Shown: one piece after another, positions 42,762-51,911 of the stretch | How the letters are laid out: the number at the start of each line of letters is the position of its first letter | Position numbering within the stretch: the first letter of the stretch is position 1 | From: Myxococcaceae bacterium JPH2 | Lineage (GTDB): Bacteria > Myxococcota > Myxococcia > Myxococcales > Myxococcaceae | Assembly (NCBI GenBank): GCA_016458225.1 | Contig: JAEMGR010000013.1 | Span: 62,001 to 126,000, forward strand | Reading direction: 5' to 3' | Length of the DNA stretch: 64,000 bases | Made by a program: the position numbers and the translations under genes | Notes under the pieces: generated by a model | Seen by the model: only the letters and a program-made list of their open reading frames with translations | Databases searched by the model: none | What the model was told of the DNA's origin: nothing

Positions 42762-45061
42762 CAGACCGCGCGGATGTTGCGCACGTCGGGCGCGGACGCG
42801 GGCTCAGGAGAGGCGGGGCGCGCGGGCCGCTCGGACGCGAGCAGCTTCTTGCCGCGCATGAAGGCCGCGGCGTTGACCACCATGCGCTTGGCCTTGCCGC
42901 GCAGCGTGGCCGAGGCCACCACGTCCCGCCGCAGCAGCAGCCACGGCGCGGTGTTCCGCAGCAGCGTCACCGGCGAGTACAGCACGCCCAGGAACAGGTA
43001 CTCGGTGGACAGGTGGTTGACCCGCTTGCGCAGCGACATGCTGACGCGGTTCTCGCAGCCGCCCTGCGCCGACTCGAAGTGGTAGAGCACCGCGTCCGGC
43101 GCGTACACCAGGTGCTCGCCGTGGCGGAACAGCTCCGAGCAGAAGAGCGTCTCGTCGCGGAAGGCGGAGGGCGCCATGCGCTCGTCGAACCACGCGTGCC
43201 CGAAGAGGGCGGTGGTGGGCGCGCGCTTGAAGCTCATGTTCGCGCCCATGGGCGTGTGCGGCACCAGCACCGCCGAGCGCTCCACCGAGTCGAAGTTCGC
43301 CTCCACGAAGCCCGACATGCGGATCTGCCCGACGGCGCGCTCCTTCGTGGTGCGGTCGGCGTCCAGTCGCGAGCGGATCCGCCCCGCCACGCCGATGGCG
43401 CCCGGGTTGTCCTGCGCCGCGCGCACGTGCGCCATGACGAAGCCCGGCGCGAGCACCACGTCGTCATCCACGAAGATGACCAGGTCCCCGTGCGACGAGG
43501 CCACGCCCACGTTGCGCGCGCGCGTCAGCCCGGCCGGCTGGGACGGCACGAAGCGCAGCGCGGGCTCGTCGCGCCAGTCCGGCCGCATCTCGTAGACGCG
43601 CTCGGGCATGCCCTCGTTCTGGTACACGACGATGACCTGCGCCTGGATGCCCGCCTCGCGCGCCGCCGTCGCCTCGCGCAGCAGCGAGGGCAGCGAGATG
43701 GTCAGCTCCTCGAAGCGGTTGTACGAGCAGCAGACGATGTCCACGCTGTTCACGGGCAGCTCGCGCAGGCGCGCGGTGCGCGTGCGCTCCAGCGTGGCGT
43801 CCGGCATCTGCGGCGCCACCTGCGTGCGCACGAAGTCCAGGTAGGCGCGGTCGTTCTCCGCGTAGAGCTGCTGGAGCACGGCGCGGTTGCGGGGCGCGCC
43901 GGCCTCGTACGCCGAGATCCGCTCGGGCAGCTCCGCGAAGACGCGCGTCAGCTCCTGCGCCTTCTTGAACAACCCCAGGTAGCGGATGCCGCGGCGCTCC
44001 AGCTCGCGGGCCGCGCCCACCTCGGCCGCGATGACCGGCAGGTCCGCCGCCAGCAGCTCCACCAGGTTGAACCCGAACGACTCGGACGTGGACGCCATGA
44101 GGCCGCCGTCCGCGTTCGCCATGATGCGGGCCAGCTCCGCGTCGGACACGCTCCCCATCCACTCGAAGGCCGTGTCCGCGATGCCCGGGAAGCGCTCCTC
44201 GAGCATCTTCTGGTAGCTGCCGAACGGGCCCATGGGGACGTCGCGGCCCACCGCCTGGATGCGCACGCGGCGGCGCTGCTCCGGCGTCAGCCCCGCCAGC
44301 GCCGAGCACACCAGGTCAAAGCCCTTGCGGTGCTCGATGCGCCCCACCATCACCAGCCGGAACACGTTGTCCGACGGCGCGCGGGCGCGCTTGGTCCGCG
44401 GCGTGATGCGGGCGAAGTTGAACGGCAGGAGGAAGTCGTGCTCGCGCGCGCGGCTCACCCCGAGCAGGGACGTGCGCACGCGGTCCTTGAAGTACCCGGC
44501 ATAGTCCGGGTTGGAGTACAGCCGGTGCTTGAGCAGGAGCTGCTGGATGGTCTCCGAGTGCAGATGCACCTGCACGCCCAGGTCGCCGCGGTCGAGCCCG
44601 TTCTGCTGAACGACCTCTTCGTACGGCGTGACGATGCGCACCACGGTGCGCTCGTTGAGCCAGGGCACGAAGTGGAAGAAGAGCGTCTCGGCGCGCCAGT
44701 TGGTCGTCTCCACCCAGAGGATGTCGCGACCCCAGAGCTGCGTGAGTTCGAACGTCTTTTCCAGGACGCGGGCCGCGAAGGCCACGTTGCCGAAGTGCAG
44801 CTTGCGGCCCAGCACGGGCACGGCCTTCTGCAGGGCCTTGGACAGATAGGAGCGCGACCCGGTGACGCGGTGGACGAGGTTTCCCGCCGCGTCGAGGTGC
44901 ATGAACTCCTCGTCCGTATCGGACTCGGCGATGACCTCGACTTCGAAGCCTTCGCGCTGGAGCTGCACGGCGAGGTGCTGGGCGAGATACGCGGCACCGC
45001 CCCAGGCGGTGTAGGGAGGGTATTCGCCGAACACGAGGAGGACGACTGGCTTGCGATTCAT
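42761..45061 (-). CDS. Two-domain glycosyltransferase (GT4-like plus GT2-like)
   Basis: The 766-residue protein has two catalytic modules. Residues 1-410 look like a GT-B family 4 enzyme, with GEYPPYTAWGGAAYLA at the N-terminus, FRLVMVGRIEHRKGFDLV near residue 240 and ASTSESFGFNLVELLAA near residue 328 (the EX7E-type motif). Residues 450-700 look like a GT-A family 2 enzyme, with VDIVCCSYNRFEEL, the SRARNVGV-like LTRARNVGVASS and the metal-binding DDD in VIFVDDDVV. The whole probably makes a surface polysaccharide from two nucleotide sugars in sequence. The ATG at 45061 has GGGGAG 4 bases upstream. A CCCAGGC hairpin lies 20 bases before it. Confidence 0.85.
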   Translation of the reverse strand: MNRKPVVLLVFGEYPPYTAWGGAAYLAQHLAVQLQREGFEVEVIAESDTDEEFMHLDAAGNLVHRVTGSRSYLSKALQKAVPVLGRKLHFGNVAFAARVLEKTFELTQLWGRDILWVETTNWRAETLFFHFVPWLNERTVVRIVTPYEEVVQQNGLDRGDLGVQVHLHSETIQQLLLKHRLYSNPDYAGYFKDRVRTSLLGVSRAREHDFLLPFNFARITPRTKRARAPSDNVFRLVMVGRIEHRKGFDLVCSALAGLTPEQRRRVRIQAVGRDVPMGPFGSYQKMLEERFPGIADTAFEWMGSVSDAELARIMANADGGLMASTSESFGFNLVELLAADLPVIAAEVGAARELERRGIRYLGLFKKAQELTRVFAELPERISAYEAGAPRNRAVLQQLYAENDRAYLDFVRTQVAPQMPDATLERTRTARLRELPVNSVDIVCCSYNRFEELTISLPSLLREATAAREAGIQAQVIVVYQNEGMPERVYEMRPDWRDEPALRFVPSQPAGLTRARNVGVASSHGDLVIFVDDDVVLAPGFVMAHVRAAQDNPGAIGVAGRIRSRLDADRTTKERAVGQIRMSGFVEANFDSVERSAVLVPHTPMGANMSFKRAPTTALFGHAWFDERMAPSAFRDETLFCSELFRHGEHLVYAPDAVLYHFESAQGGCENRVSMSLRKRVNHLSTEYLFLGVLYSPVTLLRNTAPWLLLRRDVVASATLRGKAKRMVVNAAAFMRGKKLLASERPARPASPEPASAPDVRNIRAV

Positions 45062-45231
45062 GGAACTCCCCATCCCGGCCCGACCCAGGCGGGGGCCTGG
45101 GGTCTGGAGGACGGAGAGAATGCCATCCGCCCTCGTGGGAACCAACACCGGATGATGGATGAAACAGAGCGAAAAATGAGCGGACGCCACGTCTTGTGGT
45201 GCACGTCAACACCCGCGGGTTTCATGGCGGA

Positions 45232-45867
45232 CTACGGGCCTCGCTGAAGGTGGATGATGGCCTCGTCCAACAGCGCGGCCACGCCTCGACGTACCACGTG
45301 AACAACCTTGTGGTGGTGGATCGTCGACCCGTGCGTGTAGTGACCGCTGACCTTGTGGTGCAGCTCGGTCGCACCCCAGACGAGCACCAGGTCTCCCCAC
45401 TCGAGGTCGCTCTTCGCCCGGTCGGCCGTGCGCCGCTCCGTCCCATCCACCATCCGCAGCGCGATGTGCTCGCCGAGCTTGGCCTCCAACTCCTCGCGAA
45501 CCGCAGGAGAGCCGCCCACCACCACCACCCGGTGGACGCCATGGCGCCGGCACGCTTCCAGGAAGGCCACCTCGGCGCGGTGATTGGCCGAGCCTCCGCA
45601 TCGGGCGCAGTGGCTGCGAGGCTCCACGCGCAGGGGCTCGCGCCCGCTTGCTCGCGCCACCTGGAGGCAGGCGGGATCCGCGCAGACGGGGAAGAAGCGC
45701 TCGGAGAGCAGCTCGGCGGCCCGCAGCAGCTTGGGCTCACTCATGCGCGCCTTGCCCTGGCGGGTGAGGCCCGCGCCCTCCAGCACCTCGCGGGCGCGCG
45801 CGCGCGTCTCGGTGAGGCTGAGCCCGCGCTCCGCCAGCCATCCGTCGATGTCCCGGTCCGCGCTCAT
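45232..45867 (-). CDS. Hypothetical protein with two Cys pairs, coupled to rnhB
   Basis: The 211-residue protein starts at the ATG overlapping the rnhB stop (ATGA). An N-terminal helical part is followed by two Cys pairs at about residues 71-76 (CADPAC) and 96-99 (CARC) that could bind zinc. A Rossmann-like segment [18 protein letters not shown] comes next, and the C-terminus is rich in His. The end faintly resembles DUF2325 proteins, but I am not sure. It may be a nucleic-acid-related partner of RNase HII, since the pair is translationally coupled. Confidence 0.65.
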   Translation of the reverse strand: MSADRDIDGWLAERGLSLTETRARAREVLEGAGLTRQGKARMSEPKLLRAAELLSERFFPVCADPACLQVARASGREPLRVEPRSHCARCGGSANHRAEVAFLEACRRHGVHRVVVVGGSPAVREELEAKLGEHIALRMVDGTERRTADRAKSDLEWGDLVLVWGATELHHKVSGHYTHGSTIHHHKVVHVVRRGVAALLDEAIIHLQRGP

Positions 45868-46733
45868 GGCGAGCCCGCCGGCCTGGCGCGAGGGGCGAAC
45901 AGGTCCGTCTGCACGGGGCCGGGCGCATCCAGCCCGAGCGCCTCGCGCACCGGCGCGAAGGACCGACGGTGGATGGGCAGCACGCCGCGCTCGCGCAGCG
46001 CCTGGAAGTGTTGCGCGGTGGGGTAGCCCTTGTGGGCCGCCAGCCCGTAGCCCGGATAGCGCGCGTCCAGCTCGCCCATGAGTCGGTCGCGCGTCGTCTT
46101 CGCGAGGATGGAGGCGGCGGCGATGCTCAGCGACAGGGCGTCGCCGTGGATGATGCCTCGCTGGGGAGCGGGGCACTCCGGGATGGTGCGTGCGTCCACC
46201 AGCACATAGTCGGGCCGGTGCGAGAGCCCCTCGACGGCCCGGCGCATCGCGAGGAGGCCCGCGTGGTAGATGTTGAGGCGGTCGATCTCCTCGACCTCCG
46301 CCTGGCCTATCGCCCACGCCACCGCGTCGCGCTTGATGGCCACGGCGAGCGCCTCGCGCTTGTCCGCGTCGAGGACCTTCTTCGAGTCATCCAGCCCCTT
46401 GAGCTTGAAGCCCTTGGGGAGGATGGCGGCGGCGGCGACCACGGGGCCGGCCAGCGGCGCCATGCCCGCCTCGTCCACCCCCGCGACCTTCATCAACCCC
46501 TGCTCCCACAGCTCGGTCTCGAAGCGCAGGAGGTGGCGCAGCCGCTGCCCCTCGGCGCGGTTCTTCTCCTGCCGGGAGCGGATGCGGCGAGCGAGGGTGC
46601 GCGCGCCCTGACGGGCATCTGCCTCCAGGGCCTGGAGCAGCCCCTGGGGCACGGCTTGCGCCTGGGTGACGTAGCGCTCGGTCAGCTCGGAGAGCGAGCA
46701 CTGGAGAAGCGATTCCACGCTGTCGACGGACAT
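45864..46733 (-). CDS. rnhB: RNase HII with an altered GRG motif and an N-terminal extension
   Basis: RNase HII removes ribonucleotides from DNA. The 289-residue protein has the catalytic acidic pair in [14 protein letters not shown] (Asp87, Glu88), the third acid in VLVDARTIP, and the [13 protein letters not shown]-terminal segment. Two points are odd. About 80 residues of charged helix precede the catalytic domain. And the normally invariant Gly-Arg-Gly/Cys after the DExG start is Gly-Met-Ala (90-92), which removes the arginine of the ribonucleotide-recognition motif. The rest of the fold looks intact. The next gene overlaps its stop. Confidence 0.9.
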   Translation of the reverse strand: MSVDSVESLLQCSLSELTERYVTQAQAVPQGLLQALEADARQGARTLARRIRSRQEKNRAEGQRLRHLLRFETELWEQGLMKVAGVDEAGMAPLAGPVVAAAAILPKGFKLKGLDDSKKVLDADKREALAVAIKRDAVAWAIGQAEVEEIDRLNIYHAGLLAMRRAVEGLSHRPDYVLVDARTIPECPAPQRGIIHGDALSLSIAAASILAKTTRDRLMGELDARYPGYGLAAHKGYPTAQHFQALRERGVLPIHRRSFAPVREALGLDAPGPVQTDLFAPRARPAGSP

Positions 46734-47003
46734 GACGGGGCCTGCGAAGGGCTATGCCCTAGAGGTATCCGGGGGAACGACCTGCTGGACACTGCCAACA
46801 CGCGCGGTCCCACAACATGCCCGGTCCTTGTCCGCCCGAGTGCACCGCTGTCCCGCCACCAGGAAGGGGAGGGAGGCCGGGCATCGGACAGCCGCGAGGA
46901 CGTGACGCATGGCGCAAGCCGTACCCCAGGCGATGGGGTCGGCACAACCGCCAGAGGAGGGCTTCGAGTGGATTTCACCGGGACGCCAGGAACGCCCGGG
47001 CCG

Positions 47004-47417
47004 TCATTCGCTCAGCTGAAGGCGGAGGGCCGTGGGGACTGGCGCGCAGTGGCACGGGTCGCACGTCCACTCCACGCGCACCGCGGAGGACGTCTTCGAG
47101 CCCGCCGTCGCCACCACGTGCAGCGGGCCTGGGGAGAGCACCTCGTCGATGGCGGTGGTGACCCCCTGGTCATTGGTGAGGGCGGTGATGCTGACATTGG
47201 AGTCCAGGTTGGTGGCGACCACCGTCGCGCCCCGCACGAGCGCGCCGTCGGCCGCGACGACCTCCACGTGCAGTGCCAGCGGATCCGGTTGACAGGTGGA
47301 CTCTGTCCGCGTGCCGCGAGGGGCGTCGTCGCACCCCGCCAGCAGCAGCAGCCCGAGGATTCCCGAGCGCCATGACCCGTGCCTCCGCTTCGCCCCCGTC
47401 CCACCCACCCGCGCCAT
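47004..47417 (-). CDS. Small lipoprotein, carboxypeptidase-regulatory-like fold
   Basis: With the ATG at 47417 the protein has 137 residues and a lipoprotein signal ending in LLAGC. The mature region has the pattern LHVEVVAADGALVRGATVVAT and TNDQGV, which resembles the beta-sandwich carboxypeptidase-regulatory-like or Big domains. A CDPCHC cluster lies near the end. It is the second-last feature before the M61 gene and separated from it by 83 bases. The 270 bases on its other side, up to rnhB (46734-47003), show no clear gene. Confidence 0.65.
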   Translation of the reverse strand: MARVGGTGAKRRHGSWRSGILGLLLLAGCDDAPRGTRTESTCQPDPLALHVEVVAADGALVRGATVVATNLDSNVSITALTNDQGVTTAIDEVLSPGPLHVVATAGSKTSSAVRVEWTCDPCHCAPVPTALRLQLSE

Positions 47418-47500
47418 GGAGGAGAAGGTGGGGCGGGGAGGTGTCGCTGGCAACGCGACTGTCGCGCGGAAGTCGCTCCTGTCGCGCCGGGCGTCCGGTG

Positions 47501-49279
47501 TTAGCTGGGCCCGGTGGCCTCGTCCCACGGCGCGCCGAGCCAGGCCTGGAACGCGGCCTTCTGCGCGTCGGTGGGCTTGTCCACCCGCACCAGGTACGCG
47601 GCCTCGGCGGGCTTCTGTCCCAGCACCACCGGCACGGTCAGCAACCGGTCGCGGCGGTAGAGCGTCACGCGCACCGTGTCGCCCGGGCGCTTGTCCTCGC
47701 AGCGCCCCACCAGCGCGGCGCCGTCCGCGCGCCAGCCGTCCAGCGCGACGATTTCATCCTCGGGATAGAGGCCGGCCTCCATCGCGGGCGAGCCCTCCAG
47801 CACCGAGGCGAGCGTGGCCTGTCCCTTCGTCGTCACGCCCAGCCAGCCCTTGGGCTTCTGCTCACTGGCCTTCACGCGGGGCGCGCTGCCGCCCTTGTCG
47901 CTCGCGGACTCGCGCGGGCGCAGGCGCAGCTCCAGACCCACGTGCGAGAACAGCGAGTAGTCCAGCTCCTCGGTGGAGCGCACCGCCCGGTCGAAGAAGG
48001 GCGTGAGGTCCGTGCCCGCCACCTCGCTGGCCAGCGCCTCCACGCCGTCCTCGGGCACCCCCGAGCCGTCGCCGTAGCGCTGCCACAGCCCGCGCATCAC
48101 GTCGTCCAGGCCGCGCGTGTCCTGGGTCGCGCGGCGCAGCTCCAGGTCCAGCAGCGCGGAGACGACCTCGCCCTTGAGATAGTAGGAGATGGCGCTGTTG
48201 AGCGAGTTCTCGTCCGGGCGGTAGTGCTTCACCCAGCTCACCAGCGATGCCTCGGCCAGTGTCTGTGTCTTGCGGCCCGGCGTGGACTGGAGCGCGGTCA
48301 AAGTCTCGCCCAACCGCTGGAGGTAGCGCGCGGCGGACATGAGCCCCGCGCGGCGCACGAGCAGGTTGTCGTAGTACGCCGTGGCGCCCTCGAAGGCCCA
48401 CAAGAGCGTGGTGTAGTTCTCCTGCGCGTAGTCGAACGGCACGAGCGCGCGTGGCTTCACCCGCTTGATGTTCCACAGGTGGAAGTACTCGTGCGCCGCC
48501 AGGGTGAGGAAGTCCTCCCAGCCGCGGTGCGAGCCCAGCCCGAGCCGGGGGAAGACGAGGACGGTCGACGCCTGGTGCTCCAGTCCGCCCCGGCCCTTGT
48601 CCGAGAGGTAGACGAGGAACAGGTAGCGCTTCATCGGGAGCGAGCCGCCGTACATCCGCGCCTGCGTCTCGCACACCCGCTGGAGGTCCGCGCAGAGCTT
48701 CTCCGCGTCCGGAACGCTGTCGCCCCACACCACGACGTCATGGGGCACGCCCGCGGCGGTGAAGGTCAGCGGCGTGTGTGGCCCCACCTCGAAGGGGCTG
48801 TCGATGAGCGTGTCCAGGTCCTCGGCCACGAAGGCGCCGTCCTGCTGCTCCAGCGCGCAGAAGGCTCGCCAGCCCTCGGGCGCCACCACGGTGACGTGAT
48901 GCGCGAGGCGCCGCGTGGCCTCCGTGTAGAGGAAGACGGTGGCGCCGTTGAAGTAGCCGTGGCTGCCATCCAGGTGGCTGGTGCGCACCGTCAGCTCATT
49001 CGCGTAGACGCGGTAGCGCAGGGTGACGGCCTGCCCACCGGCCTGCACGCGCCACGTGCGCTTGTCCACGCGCGACACCGGCAGCGGGCGGCCTTGCGCG
49101 TCCTGCGCGGACACGTCCTGCACGTGCCGCGCGAACTCGCGCACCAGATAGCTGCCCGGCGTCCACACCGGCATCAGGGCCTCGAGCACGTCCGGGCCCG
49201 AGGGGAAGCGGGCCTCGACCTCGAAGAGGTGCGCGTGCGGCCGAGGCATGGAGACGCGATAGTGGACCGCTTCCGGCAT
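47501..49279 (-). CDS. M61 family metallopeptidase (glycyl aminopeptidase-like) with PDZ
   Basis: The 592-residue protein has the M61 layout: an N-terminal beta domain and a zinc HEYFH motif near residue 263. A second-ligand segment WAFEGATAYYDNLL follows about 30 residues later, and a PDZ-like domain at about residues 490-560 has LEGSPAMEAGLYPEDEIVALDG. These are exo- and endopeptidases that act on Gly- or Ala-containing substrates. There is no signal peptide, so a cytosolic location is likely. The gene is preceded by the RsmB-type methyltransferase, 24 bases apart. Confidence 0.9.
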   Translation of the reverse strand: MPEAVHYRVSMPRPHAHLFEVEARFPSGPDVLEALMPVWTPGSYLVREFARHVQDVSAQDAQGRPLPVSRVDKRTWRVQAGGQAVTLRYRVYANELTVRTSHLDGSHGYFNGATVFLYTEATRRLAHHVTVVAPEGWRAFCALEQQDGAFVAEDLDTLIDSPFEVGPHTPLTFTAAGVPHDVVVWGDSVPDAEKLCADLQRVCETQARMYGGSLPMKRYLFLVYLSDKGRGGLEHQASTVLVFPRLGLGSHRGWEDFLTLAAHEYFHLWNIKRVKPRALVPFDYAQENYTTLLWAFEGATAYYDNLLVRRAGLMSAARYLQRLGETLTALQSTPGRKTQTLAEASLVSWVKHYRPDENSLNSAISYYLKGEVVSALLDLELRRATQDTRGLDDVMRGLWQRYGDGSGVPEDGVEALASEVAGTDLTPFFDRAVRSTEELDYSLFSHVGLELRLRPRESASDKGGSAPRVKASEQKPKGWLGVTTKGQATLASVLEGSPAMEAGLYPEDEIVALDGWRADGAALVGRCEDKRPGDTVRVTLYRRDRLLTVPVVLGQKPAEAAYLVRVDKPTDAQKAAFQAWLGAPWDEATGPS

Positions 49280-49303
49280 GGACTTGTCCCTCGTGCGGAT
49301 GTC

Positions 49304-50755
49304 CTACGGGCGCTTGGCCCGGACGAGCACGGCGCCGAAGAAGCCATCCGTGCCATGGGTGTGCGGAGCCAGTCGCAGGTACGGCCCAGGGCCCACCTTC
49401 GCGCCCAGCTCGGCGCCGAGCACCTCGGCCACCGGGCGCACCGTGAACTCCGGGTGGTGGGCGAGGAAGTGCTCGATGACCTGCTCGTTCTCCTCACGCA
49501 GCACGCTGCACGTGCCGTAGATGAGCCGGCCGCCTGGCTTCACGAGCTGGGCGAAGCGCGCGAGCAGCGTCTTCTGCCGCGCCACGTGCATGGCCAGGTC
49601 GTCGGGCGTCAGGCGGTAGCGCGCGTCCGGCTTGCGGCGGAAGGTGCCCGTGCCGCTGCACGGCGCGTCCACCAGCACGCGGTCCGCCTTGTCCTTCAAG
49701 GGCTCGAGCGCCGCGTCCACCTCAGGGCCTTCCGGCGGGATGAGCAGCGTGCGCACGTTGTGTACGCCCGCGCGGCGCGCGCGCTTCTTGAGTTCTTCCA
49801 TCCGGCGCGTGTCGATGTCCAACGCGTGAAGGTCGCCGCGGTTCTTCATCTGCGCGGCGAGCTGGAGCGTCTTGCCACCCGCGCCCGCGCACGCGTCCAC
49901 CACTCGGGTCGGGGGCGCATCGACGAGCATGCCCAGCAACTGGCTGCCCTCGTCCTGGATCTCCAGCCCGCCCTCGCGGAACGACTCCAGCGAGAAGATG
50001 TTGAGCCGCGTCTCCAGCACGAGCCCGAACGGCGACAGCGGCGTGGGCGTGGACTGCACCTCCTCGGCCTGGAGGCGGGCCTGGAGCGCGGTGCGGTCGC
50101 CCTGGATGGGATTGGCCCGGGCGGTGAGCGGCGCGCGCTCGTTCATCGCCTCGGCGGCGCGGGCGGCATCCTTGCCGAAGACGTCGCGGAAGCGCTCGGC
50201 GAGGAAGTCCGGCAGCGACGCTGCGATGGCGAAGCGCTCGGCCTCGGGCAGGGCCTCCAGCGCGGCGGCGGCGCTCGGCAGCGCCTCCAACACGGCGGCC
50301 TCCGCGGGGCTCAGCGCGCTGGTGCGAGCCACCATCGACGGGGACTCGCCGTACAGCACGCGCGAGGCGGCCAGCCGCATCACGTCCTGGCGCGTGGTGT
50401 CCAGCGAGTCGAAGCGCTTGTGGGCGCGGCCGAGGAGGAAGTCCACCGTGCGCTGGCGGCGCAGGAGCGCGTAGACCCGCTCGGCCACGGCGCGGCGCTC
50501 GGACGAATAGAGGTTCGTCTTGCGGCGCAGCACGAAGTCCAGGGCCCGGTCGGACAGGCGGCCCTCGTGGCGAACCAGCCCGTATGCCTCCAGGCTCGCC
50601 TGGAGCACCAGGTCCTCGCGCATGGGCCGGGTGGCGCTCTCGGCGGCGGTCGGCTTGGGCCGCTTGCCGGGGCGCTCGCCGGGCGCGCGCGACGAAGAGG
50701 GCGAGGATGCGGAGGCGTGCCGGCGGGACTGCCCGGACTTTCGTTTCATGGCCAT
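49304..50755 (-). CDS. RsmB/NOP family RNA (cytosine-5)-methyltransferase
   Basis: The 483-residue protein has a basic, Ser/Arg-rich first 45 residues and a NusB-like helical domain (about 46-190). The SAM-dependent domain carries VVDACAGAGGKTLQLAAQM and the two catalytic cysteines in VDAPCSGTGT and YGTCSVLREEN. These are the signatures of class I 5-methylcytosine rRNA methylases such as RsmB (16S C967). ATG 50755 and 50749 are both possible starts. Its N-terminus overlaps the small ORF that ends the VTC operon by 10 bases on the same strand. Confidence 0.92.
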   Translation of the reverse strand: MAMKRKSGQSRRHASASSPSSSRAPGERPGKRPKPTAAESATRPMREDLVLQASLEAYGLVRHEGRLSDRALDFVLRRKTNLYSSERRAVAERVYALLRRQRTVDFLLGRAHKRFDSLDTTRQDVMRLAASRVLYGESPSMVARTSALSPAEAAVLEALPSAAAALEALPEAERFAIAASLPDFLAERFRDVFGKDAARAAEAMNERAPLTARANPIQGDRTALQARLQAEEVQSTPTPLSPFGLVLETRLNIFSLESFREGGLEIQDEGSQLLGMLVDAPPTRVVDACAGAGGKTLQLAAQMKNRGDLHALDIDTRRMEELKKRARRAGVHNVRTLLIPPEGPEVDAALEPLKDKADRVLVDAPCSGTGTFRRKPDARYRLTPDDLAMHVARQKTLLARFAQLVKPGGRLIYGTCSVLREENEQVIEHFLAHHPEFTVRPVAEVLGAELGAKVGPGPYLRLAPHTHGTDGFFGAVLVRAKRP

Positions 50756-51102
50756 GGAGGACTGGGGCCATCGCACCCCCAGGGCCGGGTTGACAAGCGC
50801 TGATGTGCGGGAGGCCCTTGGGGACCTTGAGTTTCCCGGAAACCCCGAAGGCAGACATGTCGGCCTGGGAGGACGTCCCACGTTGGGCCCGAGGGGGCCG
50901 GGGGAGGGGCCAGGGGCTCGTTCAGGACGAAGCCATCCTCCAGGGCCACGCAGTCCGTGGACCGGCGGAAGGCCACAGGAGCCTGGGGCGGCGCCACATT
51001 GGGGAGGCAGGGCTGACAGGTCGGCACGGGCGCGGCGTGGGCCTGCATGAGCCAGGGGCGCACCCCGAGGAGCCACCCGATGCGCATGGGGACCACGGCC
51101 AT
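50746..51102 (-). CDS. Small hypothetical ORF at the end of the VTC operon
   Basis: A 118-residue frame follows the lipoprotein gene by 17 bases. It has coding-like G/C third positions for its first 90 codons, four cysteines, an N-terminal hydrophobic stretch and a Pro-rich middle. Coding bias fades towards its end, which overlaps the methyltransferase start. A second in-frame ATG occurs at 51087. It may be a real small secreted protein or a remnant. Confidence 0.35.
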   Translation of the reverse strand: MAVVPMRIGWLLGVRPWLMQAHAAPVPTCQPCLPNVAPPQAPVAFRRSTDCVALEDGFVLNEPLAPPPAPSGPTWDVLPGRHVCLRGFRETQGPQGPPAHQRLSTRPWGCDGPSPPWP

Positions 51103-51119
51103 CCCTTCCGCGCGCGACG

Positions 51120-51911
51120 CTAGGGCGCCTTCACGTCGTAGGCGCTCAGTTCCTCGGTGCGCTCGCCTTCCTCGCGGACCTTGCCCACACCGGGCACCAG
51201 CCAGTAGGTGCGCCGCTTCCCGTCTTTCGCCTGTCCCGCGCCGTCGAGCTTGTCGCGCTGCACCTCGATGGCGTCATGGAACGTGCCCGCGGGCGTGACG
51301 ACCGTCTCTCCCACCGCCACCACCTTCCACGCATAGGTCGTGGCCTTGGTGGTGGCGGTGCCATTCGGCGCGGTGACGGTTTCACGCACCACGTCCCGCT
51401 GTTCCCATGGCAGTGCCGCGGGCACCTGGGCCACGGCCTTCATCGTCGCGGGGGCCCAGGTGGTGACGCGCACGCGCGTGCCGTTCTCGAAGTCCTCTTC
51501 GCGCAGCCGCACCACCACACCCTGGGCCAGCTCGAGCTGGAACGAGTCCTCCGCGTACACGTCCCCCGTCGTCCGGGAGCGGTCCTGCACGCTGTGCACG
51601 CGCACCGCTGTCGTGCTCGTGCCCTCGACACGCTCCGGGCCCTGCACCGTCACGGTCTTCCGGAAGGTGCCCTGGACGGGGTCGGTGATCCGATACGTCC
51701 AGGTGGAGCCCGTGGTCAGCGGCCACAGGCCGTGTGGCGACGCGGGCACGGGTGTTCCGGTGGCGCCGTCGTCGGGAGCGTTGGGGTCCACGGGGGTGCC
51801 GGGCACGTCCACCGGCGCATTCCCGGGAGTCGGCTCGGTGGGGAGGCTGCCGCCGCCACAGGCCATCAGCGCTCCACTGGCCACGAGCGCGGCCGTCCAT
51901 CCGAGCCTCAT
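51120..51911 (-). CDS. Lipoprotein of the VTC operon
   Basis: The 263-residue protein has a lipoprotein signal ending in ALMAC (Cys about 18). A Pro/Thr/Asp-rich linker follows to about residue 60, then a beta-rich domain with WPLTTGSTWTYRITDPVQG and a closing YWLVPGVGKVREEGER motif. This motif pair is common in periplasmic proteins of unknown role that are often annotated only as hypothetical. Its ATG overlaps the DUF4956 stop by four bases, so it is coupled to the operon. It probably sits at the outer or inner membrane and serves the same process. Confidence 0.8.
   Translation of the reverse strand: MRLGWTAALVASGALMACGGGSLPTEPTPGNAPVDVPGTPVDPNAPDDGATGTPVPASPHGLWPLTTGSTWTYRITDPVQGTFRKTVTVQGPERVEGTSTTAVRVHSVQDRSRTTGDVYAEDSFQLELAQGVVVRLREEDFENGTRVRVTTWAPATMKAVAQVPAALPWEQRDVVRETVTAPNGTATTKATTYAWKVVAVGETVVTPAGTFHDAIEVQRDKLDGAGQAKDGKRRTYWLVPGVGKVREEGERTEELSAYDVKAP

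Noticed and set aside
47273-50803. A 1176-residue plus-strand open frame opposite the M61 peptidase and the methyltransferase
   Set aside because: Both opposite-strand genes have complete catalytic motifs. This frame has none and runs across their boundaries.
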